Made by a program: the position numbers and the translations under genes. Shown here piece after piece: positions 8,204 to 17,248 of a stretch of 64,000 nucleotides of DNA (position 1 is its first letter; each line of letters begins with the position of its first letter). This DNA comes from Allobosea sp. Root483D1 (GTDB taxonomy: Bacteria > Pseudomonadota > Alphaproteobacteria > Rhizobiales > Beijerinckiaceae), in assembly GCF_001429505.1 (NCBI RefSeq), contig NZ_LMJW01000011.1:282344-346343 (forward strand), given 5' to 3'. Under the pieces are notes generated by a model. The model searched no databases and had not been told where the DNA came from. It worked only from the letters and a program-made list of their open reading frames with translations.

Positions 8204-9723
8204 CCTCGCCCATCCACGCCACCACGCCGGGCGGCTTCCTGCTGGTCCTGGCCGTGATCCTGCCGGTCTGCGCGGTACTCGCAATTCTCGCCTGCGGGCC
8301 GCGCAGCACGGTGCGGATCGCGATGCTGACGCTCGCGGCCGGGCTCGCTGTTGCCGTCGCGATCGCCGTCGAGCTGGTCTCAAGCGGGGCGGCGCTGTCC
8401 TATGTCGTCGGCGCCTGGCAGCCCCCGCTCGGGATCGCGCTTAGGGCGGACGGGCTGTCGGGCGCGATGCTGCTGATGACGGCGCTGGTCGTTGTCGCGG
8501 TCGGGCTCTACGCGCATGTCCAATACGGGCTCCGCGAGGACGCTCGCAACCAGCGGGCGCAGACGACCTTCTGGCTGATGCTCCTCGCGCTCTGGAGCGC
8601 GTTGAACGCCGTCTTCATCGGCGAGGATCTGTTCAACCTCTATGTCGCGCTGGAACTTCTAACCTTCGCGGCCGTCCCGCTGGTCTGCCTCGATGGCCGC
8701 ACCGAAACCGCTAACGCCGCCTTGCGCTATCTGCTGTTCGCCCTCCTCGGCTCGCTGCTCTATCTGCTCGGGGTCGGCTTGCTCTATGGCCAGTACGGCA
8801 CGCTCGACCTGCTCGCGCTGTCGCGCCTGAGCCGGTCCGACCCGGCGCTGTCGGTGGCGCTGGCACTGATGATCGTCGGGCTCCTGGCGAAGGCGGCGCT
8901 GTTTCCCCTGCATCTGTGGCTGCCGCCGGCCCATGCCGGGGCGCCGGCGCCGGCGAGCGCCGTTCTCTCGGCGCTGGTGATCAAGGCGCCGGTGTTCCTG
9001 ATCCTGCGACTGGTGCTCGACGTCGCCCCGCCGCAGGCGGCCGCGGTCGCCGGCCAGCTGCTCGCGGTGCTCGGCGCCGCCTCGATCCTGTTCTGCAGCG
9101 TCATGGCGCTCAGGCAGGCGCGGCTGAAGCTGATGATCGCCTATTCGACGGTCGCGCAGCTTGGCTATCTCTTCATCGTCTTCCCGCTCGCGGCGGGTGG
9201 TACGGGCCTGCCGCCCTGGGAAACGATCGCCTGGACCGGCGGCGCGCTCCAGCTGATCTCCCATGCTTTGGCCAAGGCTGCCATGTTCCTGGCAGCCGGC
9301 GTGATCATCCAGGTCTATGGCCATGATCGCATCGCCGATCTCGGTGGCTTCGGCCGGGTCCTACCGGTCAGCGCGGCGGCCATGGGCCTGGCCGGGCTGT
9401 CGCTGATGGGCGTCCCGCCGAGCGGCGGCTTCGTCGCCAAGTGCCTGTTGCTGACGGCAGCGGTCATCGAGGGCTATCCCTGGCTTGCGGCGACCATCCT
9501 GGCCGGCGGGCTTCTCGCTGGTGGCTATGTCTTCCGCGTGATCGACAGGGCGCTCGCTGTCCCCGCCGGCGCGCTGCCGTCGCGCCGGGCGGTTCCGCGC
9601 CGTCTCGAGCTCGCGGCACTCGTCCTGGCGGTCGCAGCCGTGCTGCTCGGCCTCGTGCCGCTGCGTCCCTTCGGTATCCTGCAGATCGGCCGTGGCGGCC
9701 TCGCGATGGCGGGGCTGCCATGA
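8200..9723 (+). CDS. mnhD: Na+/H+ antiporter subunit D (proton-conducting, NuoN/M-like)
   Basis: A 507-residue proton-translocating membrane subunit homologous to complex I subunits NuoL/M/N. It has about 14 hydrophobic helices. The hallmark blocks are present: 'LFNLYVALELLTFA' (membrane Glu), 'ALFPLHLWLPPAHAGAPAPA' with the following 'SALVIKAP' Lys, and 'ISHALAKAAMFLAAG'. The start is GTG at 8200, overlapping the mnhC stop by 4 bases; the open frame before that runs through mnhC in another frame. It is the first of two D-type subunits in this operon. Confidence 0.9.
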   Translation: MTSPIHATTPGGFLLVLAVILPVCAVLAILACGPRSTVRIAMLTLAAGLAVAVAIAVELVSSGAALSYVVGAWQPPLGIALRADGLSGAMLLMTALVVVAVGLYAHVQYGLREDARNQRAQTTFWLMLLALWSALNAVFIGEDLFNLYVALELLTFAAVPLVCLDGRTETANAALRYLLFALLGSLLYLLGVGLLYGQYGTLDLLALSRLSRSDPALSVALALMIVGLLAKAALFPLHLWLPPAHAGAPAPASAVLSALVIKAPVFLILRLVLDVAPPQAAAVAGQLLAVLGAASILFCSVMALRQARLKLMIAYSTVAQLGYLFIVFPLAAGGTGLPPWETIAWTGGALQLISHALAKAAMFLAAGVIIQVYGHDRIADLGGFGRVLPVSAAAMGLAGLSLMGVPPSGGFVAKCLLLTAAVIEGYPWLAATILAGGLLAGGYVFRVIDRALAVPAGALPSRRAVPRRLELAALVLAVAAVLLGLVPLRPFGILQIGRGGLAMAGLP

Positions 9724-11354
9724 GCGCCGCCGGCCCGCTCCTCGCCGCGGCGCTGCTCGTCCCGCTCGGGCTGGCGCTCTGCTGCCTGTCGGCCTGGTTC
9801 AGGGCGCAGGCCCTGGCTGTCCTCGCCGTCGCCCCGTTGCCGGCCCTGGCGGCCGCGATCCTGGTGCCGAAAGGCGGCTTCGCGCTTTTCCCAGCACCGT
9901 TCCGGCTGACGTTGGTACTCGACGAGCCCGGCGCGATCCTGCTCGCGGGGGCGGCGCTGCTCTGGAGTGCGGCCGGCGCCTACGCCGCCTCGCTGATGGC
10001 CGGCGACGACGGCGCGCCGCGCTTCTCGGTCTGGTGGTTGCTGACGCTCACCGGCAGCCTCGGCCTGTTCGTCGTCGGCGACGTCGTGAATTTCTATCTG
10101 CTCTTCACCCTGGCGAGCCTGGCCGCCTACGGGCTTATCGTCCATGAGCAGAGCGCGCCCGCCCGGCGGGCGGGCACGATCTATGTCGTGCTCGCTTTGG
10201 CGGCGGAGGCGATCCTGCTGATGGCGCTCGTCATGCTGGCGGCGAGCCATCCCGACGCCAACCCGCAGATCCGCAGCGTCATCGCCGGCCTCTCCACGTC
10301 CCCGATGCGCGACGGCATCGTCGCGCTGCTCATTCTCGGCTTTGCGCTCAAGATGGGGTTGGTGCCGCTGCATGTCTGGCTGCCGCTGGCGCACCCGGCG
10401 GCGCCGACGCCGGCCTCGGCGGTGTTGAGCGGCGTCGTGGTCAAGGCCGGGGTGATCGGGCTGATCCGATTCCTGCCCTTCGAGGCGGGAGCGCCATTCT
10501 GGGGTGCTGTCCTGATCGGGGTTGGCATCGTCACCGCCTATTACGGCGTGCTCGTCGGCATCACGCAGCCGCGGGCCAAGACCATCCTGGCCTATTCGAC
10601 CGTGAGCCAGATGGGGCTGCTGGCGGTGCTGCTCGGCACTGGCCTCGCGACGGCCGACCCCACCGCCGCCGATCTGACGGCCTATTACGCAGTCCACCAT
10701 ACGTTGGTGAAGGGCGCGCTCTTCCTCGGCATCGGCATCCTGGCCAAGGCCGGCGGGCGCCGCTTGCGTCTCGTGCTGCTGCTGACCGCCGTGCTCGCCC
10801 TGAGCCTCGGCGGCATGCCACTGACCAGTGGCGCGCTGGCGAAGCTCGCTGCCAAGCCGTTGCTCGGCTATGGCTGGCTTGCCGCCGCGATGACGCTCGC
10901 CGGAGCTGGCAGCTCCATGCTGATGGTGCATCTGCTCCTGATCCTGCGTCGCGACAGCGCCGACAATCCCGCCGCATCGCCGCCGCTGGGGCAGCTCGTT
11001 CCCTGGCTGGTCGTGGCCGCTGCCTCGCTCGTCATCCCGTGGTCGCTCTATCCGGCAGTGTCCGGCGAGACGATCGCATACCTGCTCCAGCCGGAGGCGC
11101 TCTGGAAGGTGACCTGGCCACTCCTGCTCGGGACCGGGGCGATGCTGCTGTTGGCTCAACGCTGGCCCCGGCGCCTCGGCGCCGTTCCGGAGGGCGACAT
11201 CGTCGTCCTGGCCCAGGCCGGGCAACCGCTCGTGCGCAGCCTCTCGAACCGCATCGGCGAGATCGATGTCCATCTGCGGCGCTGGCCGATGGCGGGGCTG
11301 GGGCTGATCGCCCTTGCCATCCTGCTCGGCGGGGCTTTGATGCTTCGGGCCTGA
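9720..11354 (+). CDS. Second proton-conducting antiporter subunit (MnhD/MnhA-N-like)
   Basis: A 544-residue paralogue of the preceding subunit with about 14 membrane helices. It keeps the channel motifs 'VPLHVWLPLAHPAAPTPA', 'VVVKAGVIGLIRF' and 'YYAVHHTLVKGALFLG'. In classical Mrp operons this role is taken by the N-terminal half of the large MrpA; here a second MnhD-like protein stands alone. The ATG at 9720 overlaps the mnhD stop (ATGA). The product ends 23 bases before the next gene, so the SLC13-type permease may be part of the same transcript. Confidence 0.88.
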   Translation: MSAAGPLLAAALLVPLGLALCCLSAWFRAQALAVLAVAPLPALAAAILVPKGGFALFPAPFRLTLVLDEPGAILLAGAALLWSAAGAYAASLMAGDDGAPRFSVWWLLTLTGSLGLFVVGDVVNFYLLFTLASLAAYGLIVHEQSAPARRAGTIYVVLALAAEAILLMALVMLAASHPDANPQIRSVIAGLSTSPMRDGIVALLILGFALKMGLVPLHVWLPLAHPAAPTPASAVLSGVVVKAGVIGLIRFLPFEAGAPFWGAVLIGVGIVTAYYGVLVGITQPRAKTILAYSTVSQMGLLAVLLGTGLATADPTAADLTAYYAVHHTLVKGALFLGIGILAKAGGRRLRLVLLLTAVLALSLGGMPLTSGALAKLAAKPLLGYGWLAAAMTLAGAGSSMLMVHLLLILRRDSADNPAASPPLGQLVPWLVVAAASLVIPWSLYPAVSGETIAYLLQPEALWKVTWPLLLGTGAMLLLAQRWPRRLGAVPEGDIVVLAQAGQPLVRSLSNRIGEIDVHLRRWPMAGLGLIALAILLGGALMLRA

Positions 11355-11377
11355 CGAGCTGTGCGGGAGGCTCCGAG

Positions 11378-13177
11378 ATGACACCAATCACCAGCACGGC
11401 TCTCGTCATCGTCGCTGCGATCGTCCTGTTCTGCTGGAACAGGCTGCCGGTCGTCGTCGTCGCGGTCGGGGCGGCGCTGGCGCTGTGGGCGACGGGTGTG
11501 GTGACGCTCGACCAGGCCTTCGCCGGCTTCGGCGACCGCGCGACGCTTTTCGTCGCCAGCCTCTTCGTCGTCAGCGCCGCCCTGGAAAGGACCGGCGTCA
11601 CCGCCTGGGCGGGCCAGTACCTGATCGCCAGGGCTGGCAGCAACGGGCTGACGCGCCTTTTGATCATCATGACGGTCGCGGCCGGCGCCCTGAGCGCGCT
11701 CATCACCGGCAGCGGTGCGATTGCCGCGCTGATGCCAGTCGCGGTGATGGCGGCGGTGCGGCTGCGACAGTCCCCCTCCCAGCTGCTGATGCCGCTTGCC
11801 TTCGCCTCGCATGCCGGCGCCAACCTGCTGCTGACCGGCGCGCCGAAGAACATCCTGGTGTCCGAGGCGCTGGAAGATGCCGGCCTGAAGGGCTTCGCCT
11901 TCGCGGAGTTCGCCCTTGTCGGCCTGCCGCTGCTGGCCGGAACGATCGTGATCATCCTGCTGCTGGGCAAGCGGCTCCTGCCGGTGCAGAGCAGTGCGCG
12001 CCTGCCGGCCGATTTCAGCCGGCACGCCCAGACCCTCGTCGAGCATTACGGCCTGAGCGACGGCGTCTTCAGGCTGCGCGTGCGCTCCAGCTGCGATTAT
12101 ATCGGCCTTGCTCCGGCCGCCATCGATCTCGGGACCGACGGGCGGCTCAGCCTGATCGTGGCGCAGGCCGGGGAAACCGGGGCGCCTCTGCGCACGCCGG
12201 CGATCGCCGAGGGCGACTATCTGCTGGTGCGCGGCGATGCCGAGGCCGTCGCCAGCTTCGCGGCGGAAAAGCACCTCGCTCTGCGCGGCGAGGGCGAGCA
12301 GCCTGGGCTGCTGAGCAAGCGCTCGGGTCTCGCCGAGGTCGTGATCCCGCCTCGCTCGGCCATGATCGGTCGCTCTCTGTTCCCCGGTATGGTGACCGAT
12401 AGTGGCGACCTCGTCGTGCTGGCCGTGCAACGGGCCGGAGCCGACATCGAGCCGGGAGAGACCCTGCGCGCAGGCGACACCCTGCTGCTCGAAGGCAGCT
12501 GGGAAGCGCTCGACCTCCACCTCGACGATCCCGACGTGCTGGTCGTCAATTCGCCCGACCTGGTCCGGCGCCAGGCTGTTCCGATGGGCGCGGGCGCGGG
12601 CGTCACGCTCGCGGTGCTGGGCTGCCTCGTCGCGATGCTCGCGACCGGGATCGTGCCGCCGGCGGTCGCGGGGCTGCTCGCCGCCGGGGCGCTGCTTCTC
12701 GCCGGGATCATGACGCCGGAGCAGGCCTATCGCGCGATCAACTGGACGACGGTGATTCTGATCGCGGCGATGATGCCGCTCTCGACGGCGATGGTGCAGT
12801 CGGGCGCAGCCAAGATCGTCGCCGCTCAGCTCGTGGCGCTCACGGGCGGGGCGGGGCCGCTCGCCTTCCTCGCCGGGCTCTTCGTCCTGACCGCCGTCCT
12901 CGGCCAGGTGATGAGCAACACCGCGACGACGATGCTGGTCATCCCGGTCGCCATTGCCGCCGCCGAGGGCCTGGGCGTCTCGCCGCGCCCGGTGCTGATG
13001 AGCCTGTGCGTCGCCGGCTCGGCCGCGTTCCTGACGCCGATCGCGACCGCGACCAACCTGATGGTGATGAGCCCGGGCGGCTACAGCTTCAACAGCTACT
13101 GGAAGTTGGGGATGCCGTTGATGCTGTGGTTCTTCGTCATTGCCGTTTTCTATGTCCCGATGGTCTGGAGGTTTTGA
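11378..13177 (+). CDS. SLC13 family permease with two RCK_C domains
   Basis: A 599-residue permease of the SLC13/DASS type (CitT, ArsB-like superfamily), which moves di- and tricarboxylates or sulfate, often with Na+. Two sets of membrane helices (about residues 1-200 and 400-599) flank a cytosolic insert that holds two TrkA-C/RCK_C regulatory domains, about residues 228-292 and 319-381. The block 'ITGSGAIAALMPVAVMAAVR' and its C-terminal partner 'VMSNTATTMLVIPVAIA' are the inverted-repeat substrate loops. The ATG follows CGGGAGG at 11364-11370. Placement right after an Na+/H+ antiporter suggests it lives on the Na+ gradient. Confidence 0.9.
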   Translation: MTPITSTALVIVAAIVLFCWNRLPVVVVAVGAALALWATGVVTLDQAFAGFGDRATLFVASLFVVSAALERTGVTAWAGQYLIARAGSNGLTRLLIIMTVAAGALSALITGSGAIAALMPVAVMAAVRLRQSPSQLLMPLAFASHAGANLLLTGAPKNILVSEALEDAGLKGFAFAEFALVGLPLLAGTIVIILLLGKRLLPVQSSARLPADFSRHAQTLVEHYGLSDGVFRLRVRSSCDYIGLAPAAIDLGTDGRLSLIVAQAGETGAPLRTPAIAEGDYLLVRGDAEAVASFAAEKHLALRGEGEQPGLLSKRSGLAEVVIPPRSAMIGRSLFPGMVTDSGDLVVLAVQRAGADIEPGETLRAGDTLLLEGSWEALDLHLDDPDVLVVNSPDLVRRQAVPMGAGAGVTLAVLGCLVAMLATGIVPPAVAGLLAAGALLLAGIMTPEQAYRAINWTTVILIAAMMPLSTAMVQSGAAKIVAAQLVALTGGAGPLAFLAGLFVLTAVLGQVMSNTATTMLVIPVAIAAAEGLGVSPRPVLMSLCVAGSAAFLTPIATATNLMVMSPGGYSFNSYWKLGMPLMLWFFVIAVFYVPMVWRF

Positions 13178-13236
13178 ATGTCGTCTCGCGATCATCGGCA
13201 CATCGCCCGAACCTGTCCTCGCGGCCAACGGATACG

Positions 13237-14961
13237 ATGATGAGCCTCGGCGCCAGAACCCTTCTCCTCCCGCTGCGTTGGAGCCGGGGCCTGTCCGGTA
13301 TCGGCGTGGCACTGGGGACTTTCCTGTTCGCGGCCTCGCTCACCCCGACGCTCGTTCCACGTACGGCCTTGATGCAAGGAGTTCTCGGCGGGGTCTGCTT
13401 CGCCGCGGGCTATGGCTTCGGCACGTTCTGGCGCTGGCTATGGGCCTATCTGGAGATGCCGGCGCCCAATGAGCGGGTGCGCCGGGTCGCCAATGCCGTC
13501 GTTGCGGTCGTCTGCCTGCTGGTCGCCGGGGCCTTCCTGGCGAATGCGGCGCAGTGGCAGAACTCGATCCGGGCCGTGATGGCGATGGAGCCGATCGAAA
13601 GCGCCCATCCGTTTCGGGTCAGCCTGATCGCCCTGGCGACGTTCGCGGTGCTGCTGGCGCTCGGACGGCTGTTCAGGCATGTCGCGCTCTCCCTGGCGCG
13701 GCGGCCGCTGGGCTTCATGCCGCGGCGCGTTGCGCTGGTGGCCGGCCTTGCGATCACGACGGTGCTGGTGTGGTCACTCGCCAGCGGCTTCCTGGTCCGC
13801 GTCGGCTTTCGCATGCTCGATTCCTCCTTCCGCGAGCGCGACGCCCTGATCGAGCCGGCGAGCCCGCAGCCGACCGATCCGCTCCAGTCCGGGAGCCAGG
13901 CTTCGCTCGTGAGGTGGCGGGATCTGGGGCGCGCGGGCCGGGAGTTCGTGGCCTCGCGTCCGGGCTCGTCCGAGATCGCGGCGCTGACGGGCCGGCCGGC
14001 CAAGCAGCCGATCCGCCTCTATGTCGGCTTGCGGGCCGCCGAAACGGCCGAGGCGCGCGCGCGGCTGGCGCTGGAAGAGCTGAAGCGCTCGGGCGCTTTC
14101 GATCGCGCGATCCTCGTCGTCATCACGCCGACCGGCACCGGCTGGGTCGATCCCTCGGCGATCGCCCCGATCGAGTATCTCGGCGACGGCGACGTCGCCA
14201 GCGTCGCCCTGCAATACTCCTATCTGTCGAGCCCGCTCTCGCTGCTCGCGCAGCCCGAATACGGCTCGGAGGCGGCGCGGGCGCTGTTCGCCGAGGTGTA
14301 TGGCTACTGGACCCGGCTGCCCAAGGCGAACAGGCCACGGCTCTACCTGCATGGGCTCAGCCTCGGCGCGATGAATTCGGAGCGGTCGGTCGAATTGCTC
14401 GAGCTGATCGGAGATCCGATCGACGGCGCCCTGTGGAGCGGCCCTCCCTTCGGCAGCCGCTTCTGGCGCGACATCACCAGCCGGCGCAATCCCGGTTCTC
14501 CGGCCTGGCTGCCGGAATATGGCGACGGCCGCGCCGTCCGCTTCATGAACCAGAGCGGGCCGACCGTTGCGCCCGGCACGCCCTGGGGAATCATGCGGAT
14601 CGTCTATCTGCAATACGCCAGCGATGCGGTGACCTTCTTCGATAACCGGAGCTTCTTCCGCGCGCCCGCCTGGCTCCAGCCGCAGCGTGGCCCTGACGTC
14701 TCGCCGGAATTTCGGTGGTACCCGGTCGTGACCGGCCTGCAGCTCCTGCTCGACATGGCCGTCGCGACCAGGACGCCGATGGGCTACGGGCATGTCTACG
14801 CCCCGCAGCATTACGTCGAGGCCTGGACCGCGGTGGCGAACATTCAGAGCTGGCCGCAGGAGAAGCTCACGATACTGAAAGCGCTTCTCTGGGAGAAGGC
14901 TCAGCGCAGGCCGGGCGATCGCGACGGTGAGGAGGGCGCCTACGACAATCGCGGGGGTTGA
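13237..14961 (+). CDS. Alpha/beta-hydrolase family protein (Abhydrolase_9, membrane-anchored)
   Basis: A 574-residue protein of the Abhydrolase_9 family (formerly DUF2319). The N-terminal 200 residues contain about five membrane helices, and the rest is a predicted alpha/beta hydrolase. The nucleophile elbow is 'HGLSLGAMNS'. Adjacent ATGs at 13237 and 13240 both fit; there is no strong ribosome site. It lies 59 bases after the permease and ends convergently with the esterase gene at 14983. The reaction catalysed by the family is not established. Confidence 0.85.
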   Translation: MMSLGARTLLLPLRWSRGLSGIGVALGTFLFAASLTPTLVPRTALMQGVLGGVCFAAGYGFGTFWRWLWAYLEMPAPNERVRRVANAVVAVVCLLVAGAFLANAAQWQNSIRAVMAMEPIESAHPFRVSLIALATFAVLLALGRLFRHVALSLARRPLGFMPRRVALVAGLAITTVLVWSLASGFLVRVGFRMLDSSFRERDALIEPASPQPTDPLQSGSQASLVRWRDLGRAGREFVASRPGSSEIAALTGRPAKQPIRLYVGLRAAETAEARARLALEELKRSGAFDRAILVVITPTGTGWVDPSAIAPIEYLGDGDVASVALQYSYLSSPLSLLAQPEYGSEAARALFAEVYGYWTRLPKANRPRLYLHGLSLGAMNSERSVELLELIGDPIDGALWSGPPFGSRFWRDITSRRNPGSPAWLPEYGDGRAVRFMNQSGPTVAPGTPWGIMRIVYLQYASDAVTFFDNRSFFRAPAWLQPQRGPDVSPEFRWYPVVTGLQLLLDMAVATRTPMGYGHVYAPQHYVEAWTAVANIQSWPQEKLTILKALLWEKAQRRPGDRDGEEGAYDNRGG

Positions 14962-14982
14962 GCGCCAGCGCGGGTGGCAGCT

Positions 14983-15690
14983 TCAGGGGCCGCCTTTCGC
15001 GCTCTGAAAATAGGCCGCGACGGTCCGGGCGAGCTCGGGCAGGGTCAGGTCGTGGTCGAAGCGCCCAGTCCTGATGAAGCTCAAGGCCTGGGCGACGACC
15101 AGCGGGTTGTTCATCATGAAGGTATGGGTCACGGGCAGCACGATGTGATCGGTCATGCCGTCCAGCTTCGTGCTCTCCACTGAAACCTTGCCATCGTTTG
15201 GCCCGGCGAAGAAAGGCGACAGGAGCGGGTTGAGCGAGAGGCTTCCGGCGATGATCCCGAGCTCGTAATCCGCCTTCGGCAAGAGGTTGGGCAGGCTGTC
15301 CGGGCTCGTTCCAAGCTGCTGGCCGGCGGGGCCGTTGATCAGCTCGAAGGCCGGCAGCCGCCCGAGCCCATCAACCAGCTCCGAGCCATGATTGGGCGGA
15401 GCCAGCATCACGACCCGTCCGAGGCCGGGCGGGCGGTCATGTCGCAACCAGGCGCGCAGGAGGATGCCTCCCATCGAATGCGTCACGAAATGCAGCCGCT
15501 TCCCCCTGCATTTTCGGGCAGCGCTCTCGACATGATTCAGCAGGTCTTCGACCGCGTGGCCCGTTGAATCGTAGGTTTCGTTGATGACCTCGTAGCCGAT
15601 GGCCGAAAGCAGCTTTTCGATGAGCAGGAGCGATGTCCTGCTTCGTGCGAGGCCGTGAAGCAGGATGACGGTTTCGACGTCTGTCGTCAT
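14983..15690 (-). CDS. Alpha/beta hydrolase (lipase/PGAP1-like esterase)
   Basis: A 235-residue cytoplasmic alpha/beta hydrolase. It starts with the oxyanion segment '[10 protein letters not shown]' and has the nucleophile elbow THSMGG and the '[12 protein letters not shown]' block typical of small lipases of the PGAP1/triacylglycerol lipase group. The final catalytic His is probably in 'LPVTHTFMM'. No signal peptide is visible. It stands alone, convergent with the membrane hydrolase at 13237-14961. Confidence 0.85.
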   Translation of the reverse strand: MTTDVETVILLHGLARSRTSLLLIEKLLSAIGYEVINETYDSTGHAVEDLLNHVESAARKCRGKRLHFVTHSMGGILLRAWLRHDRPPGLGRVVMLAPPNHGSELVDGLGRLPAFELINGPAGQQLGTSPDSLPNLLPKADYELGIIAGSLSLNPLLSPFFAGPNDGKVSVESTKLDGMTDHIVLPVTHTFMMNNPLVVAQALSFIRTGRFDHDLTLPELARTVAAYFQSAKGGP

Positions 15691-16040
15691 GCGGTTTGCA
15701 TCTCGCGCCGCCCGTACCGAAATCCGGGCGTGCTGCCGGACTACTGTTTTGGTATGCCCGGGATGGTTGCCCGCCCCTTCAACACGCCGCGTGCCTTCCG
15801 AGATAGGCTGGATACCGCGAGGAGGATAGGGGGCGGTGGCTCGGCTTGGGCGCTGGCGATTGCATCAGCGTTTTGATGGGGCGGAATGCGGGGCGGCGTT
15901 GCCCTGTTCCTGCCGACAACGGGCAGGCCAAGGTCGACAACGTCATCGACCTCCGCGCCAAGCGGAAAGCCGAGAACCAAGCTTGAATGGGGAGCTGTAA
16001 ACCGGCCTGTAAACGGAGCCCCTCAATAGGAGCTAAGTAG
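15691..16040. other. Non-coding gap between esterase gene and tRNA-Arg
   Basis: About 350 bases with no solid gene. It holds the upstream region of the esterase gene, a 36-residue candidate ORF (15876-15986) and the DNA just 3' of the tRNA. A short direct repeat (cctgtaaacgg-like, twice around 15995-16015) is visible. This is where a genetic element integrating in the tRNA 3' end would sit, but no integrase gene or repeated tRNA end is present. Confidence 0.5.
15876..15986 (+). CDS. Possible 36-residue small protein or gene remnant
   Basis: An ATG at 15876 opens a 36-codon frame ending 'VIDLRAKRKAENQA'. The charged tail looks protein-like, but no good ribosome site is seen and the frame is open further upstream. 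It could be a tiny gene, the tail of a decayed gene next to the tRNA, or chance. Confidence 0.22.
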   Translation: MGRNAGRRCPVPADNGQAKVDNVIDLRAKRKAENQA

Positions 16041-16117
16041 TGGCGCGCCCGAAAGGATTCGAACCTCTGACCCTCAGATTCGTAGTCTGATGCTCTATCC
16101 AGCTGAGCTACGGGCGC
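16041..16117 (-). tRNA. tRNA-Arg (anticodon ACG)
   Basis: Read on the minus strand, the 77-base segment folds as a cloverleaf. The acceptor stem is GCGCCCG paired with CGGGCGC, the D arm is GCTCAGCTGGATAGAGC, and the anticodon stem-loop is CAGACTACGAATCTG with ACG at the anticodon. The T arm contains GGTTCGAATCC, and the gene ends with an encoded CCA. ACG (A34 to inosine) decodes CGU/CGC/CGA arginine codons. Confidence 0.97.
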
Positions 16118-16265
16118 GTGACAGCGGAGCGGTTTGAAGGCCGCCGTGGGCTGACGAAAACCGACTTAAAGGCTCGCGCTGCGCTTGGCAAGCCCTGTTC
16201 TGTCGCCTTCGTCCGCTTTCTCACAGAGCCTGCCGGGCGGTGGCCAAGAAGCCGTCGGGAAGCCG

Positions 16266-16682
16266 TCAGCCATGCTTGCCGTGCAAAAGCAGAGGCTGCG
16301 GAGCATCCTGCCGCGATCCATCCTCGCTTGCCCCGGTATCCGGCGCGGCTATTCGGCTGCCGCCATGTCGCGATTTCGGCAGCTTCTCGGCGATGCCGTA
16401 GAGCGCTTCACGCCGGTCCATCTCGCGCCAGATCTCGCCGGGGGTGATGCCGAGTTCGCTCCAGAGCACCACGAGATTGTAGAGAAGGTCGGCACTTTCG
16501 CGGACCACCGCCGGGCGATTGCGCTGCACTGCCTCGATCCCGACCTCGACCGCTTCCTCGCCGAGCTTCTTGGCCATTTTCGGCAGGCCTTCGCGGATCA
16601 GCTTGGCGGTTCGCGACCGGGCCGGATCGCGCGCCCTCGCCGTCAGGACGGCGGCGTAAAGTTTCTGGACCGAATCAGTCAT
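16266..16682 (-). CDS. hisE: Phosphoribosyl-ATP pyrophosphohydrolase (HisE-type)
   Basis: A 138-residue protein with a PRA-PH domain. 'KLGEEAVEVGIEAV' and 'RESADLLYNLVVLWSELGI' carry the acidic metal-binding residues of HisE, which converts phosphoribosyl-ATP to phosphoribosyl-AMP in histidine synthesis. I start at the ATG at 16682 (MTDSVQKLY) because the earlier 22 residues are Arg-rich and atypical. A basic, low-complexity tail of about 35 residues follows the domain. It sits next to rppH rather than with his genes, so a different nucleotide pyrophosphatase role is possible. Confidence 0.8.
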   Translation of the reverse strand: MTDSVQKLYAAVLTARARDPARSRTAKLIREGLPKMAKKLGEEAVEVGIEAVQRNRPAVVRESADLLYNLVVLWSELGITPGEIWREMDRREALYGIAEKLPKSRHGGSRIAAPDTGASEDGSRQDAPQPLLLHGKHG

Positions 16683-16744
16683 CGGCACAGAATCGGCGCG
16701 CCATGTAAGGGTTTCGTGACGCTCCCGCCGCCTGCGCCGGGCGC

Positions 16745-17248
16745 TCATCGCGCGACCCTCGCGAACAGGCGCGCGACCTCCCGGTAGACGTCGCGCTTGA
16801 ACGGGATGATCAGCTCCGGCGTCTCTGCCAGCGGAACCCAGCGCCAGGCGTCGAATTCGGGTTTATGGCCGCCGCCCGGGCTCTGGATGTCGATCTCGCT
16901 CTCGTCGCCCTCGAAGCGGAAGGCGAACCATTTTTGCGACTGGCCACGGTATCTGCCGCGCCAGGCCTCCTTGCCGATCTCGCGCGGCAGGTCGTAGCTC
17001 AGCCAGTCCGGCGCCTCGGCGAGCAGCGAGACAGACGCGACATTGGTCTCCTCGCGCAATTCGCGATAGGCGGCCTCGATCGGCTGTTCGCCGGCATCGA
17101 TGCCGCCCTGGGGCATCTGCCATTCATGACCGGGCGCGACATGCTCGCGCTGGCTGCGATTGGCGCGGCGGCCGATGAAGACGAGGCCGGCCGGGTTGAA
17201 CAAGGCAAGGCCGACGCAGGGGCGATAGCCGGCGGGTGGTTTCGTCAT
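16745..17248 (-). CDS. rppH: RNA pyrophosphohydrolase RppH (Nudix)
   Basis: A 167-residue Nudix hydrolase. It removes pyrophosphate from the 5' triphosphate end of mRNA, starting RNase E-dependent decay; some relatives act on diadenosine polyphosphates. The Nudix box [20 protein letters not shown] is complete, preceded by '[19 protein letters not shown]' and 'WQMPQGG'. The ATG at 17248 overlaps the stop of the deacetylase-like gene by 4 bases (ATGA); the longer upstream frame belongs to that gene's region. Confidence 0.92.
   Translation of the reverse strand: MTKPPAGYRPCVGLALFNPAGLVFIGRRANRSQREHVAPGHEWQMPQGGIDAGEQPIEAAYRELREETNVASVSLLAEAPDWLSYDLPREIGKEAWRGRYRGQSQKWFAFRFEGDESEIDIQSPGGGHKPEFDAWRWVPLAETPELIIPFKRDVYREVARLFARVAR

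Noticed and set aside
9525-11387. Long minus-strand frame opposite the second D-type antiporter subunit
   Set aside because: Low-complexity Gln/Arg/His-rich antisense shadow; no domain seen.
11156-13312. Very long minus-strand open frame opposite the SLC13-type permease
   Set aside because: Composition is dominated by Arg, His, Asp and Gln, as expected for an antisense frame of GC-rich coding DNA; the plus-strand gene has clear family motifs.
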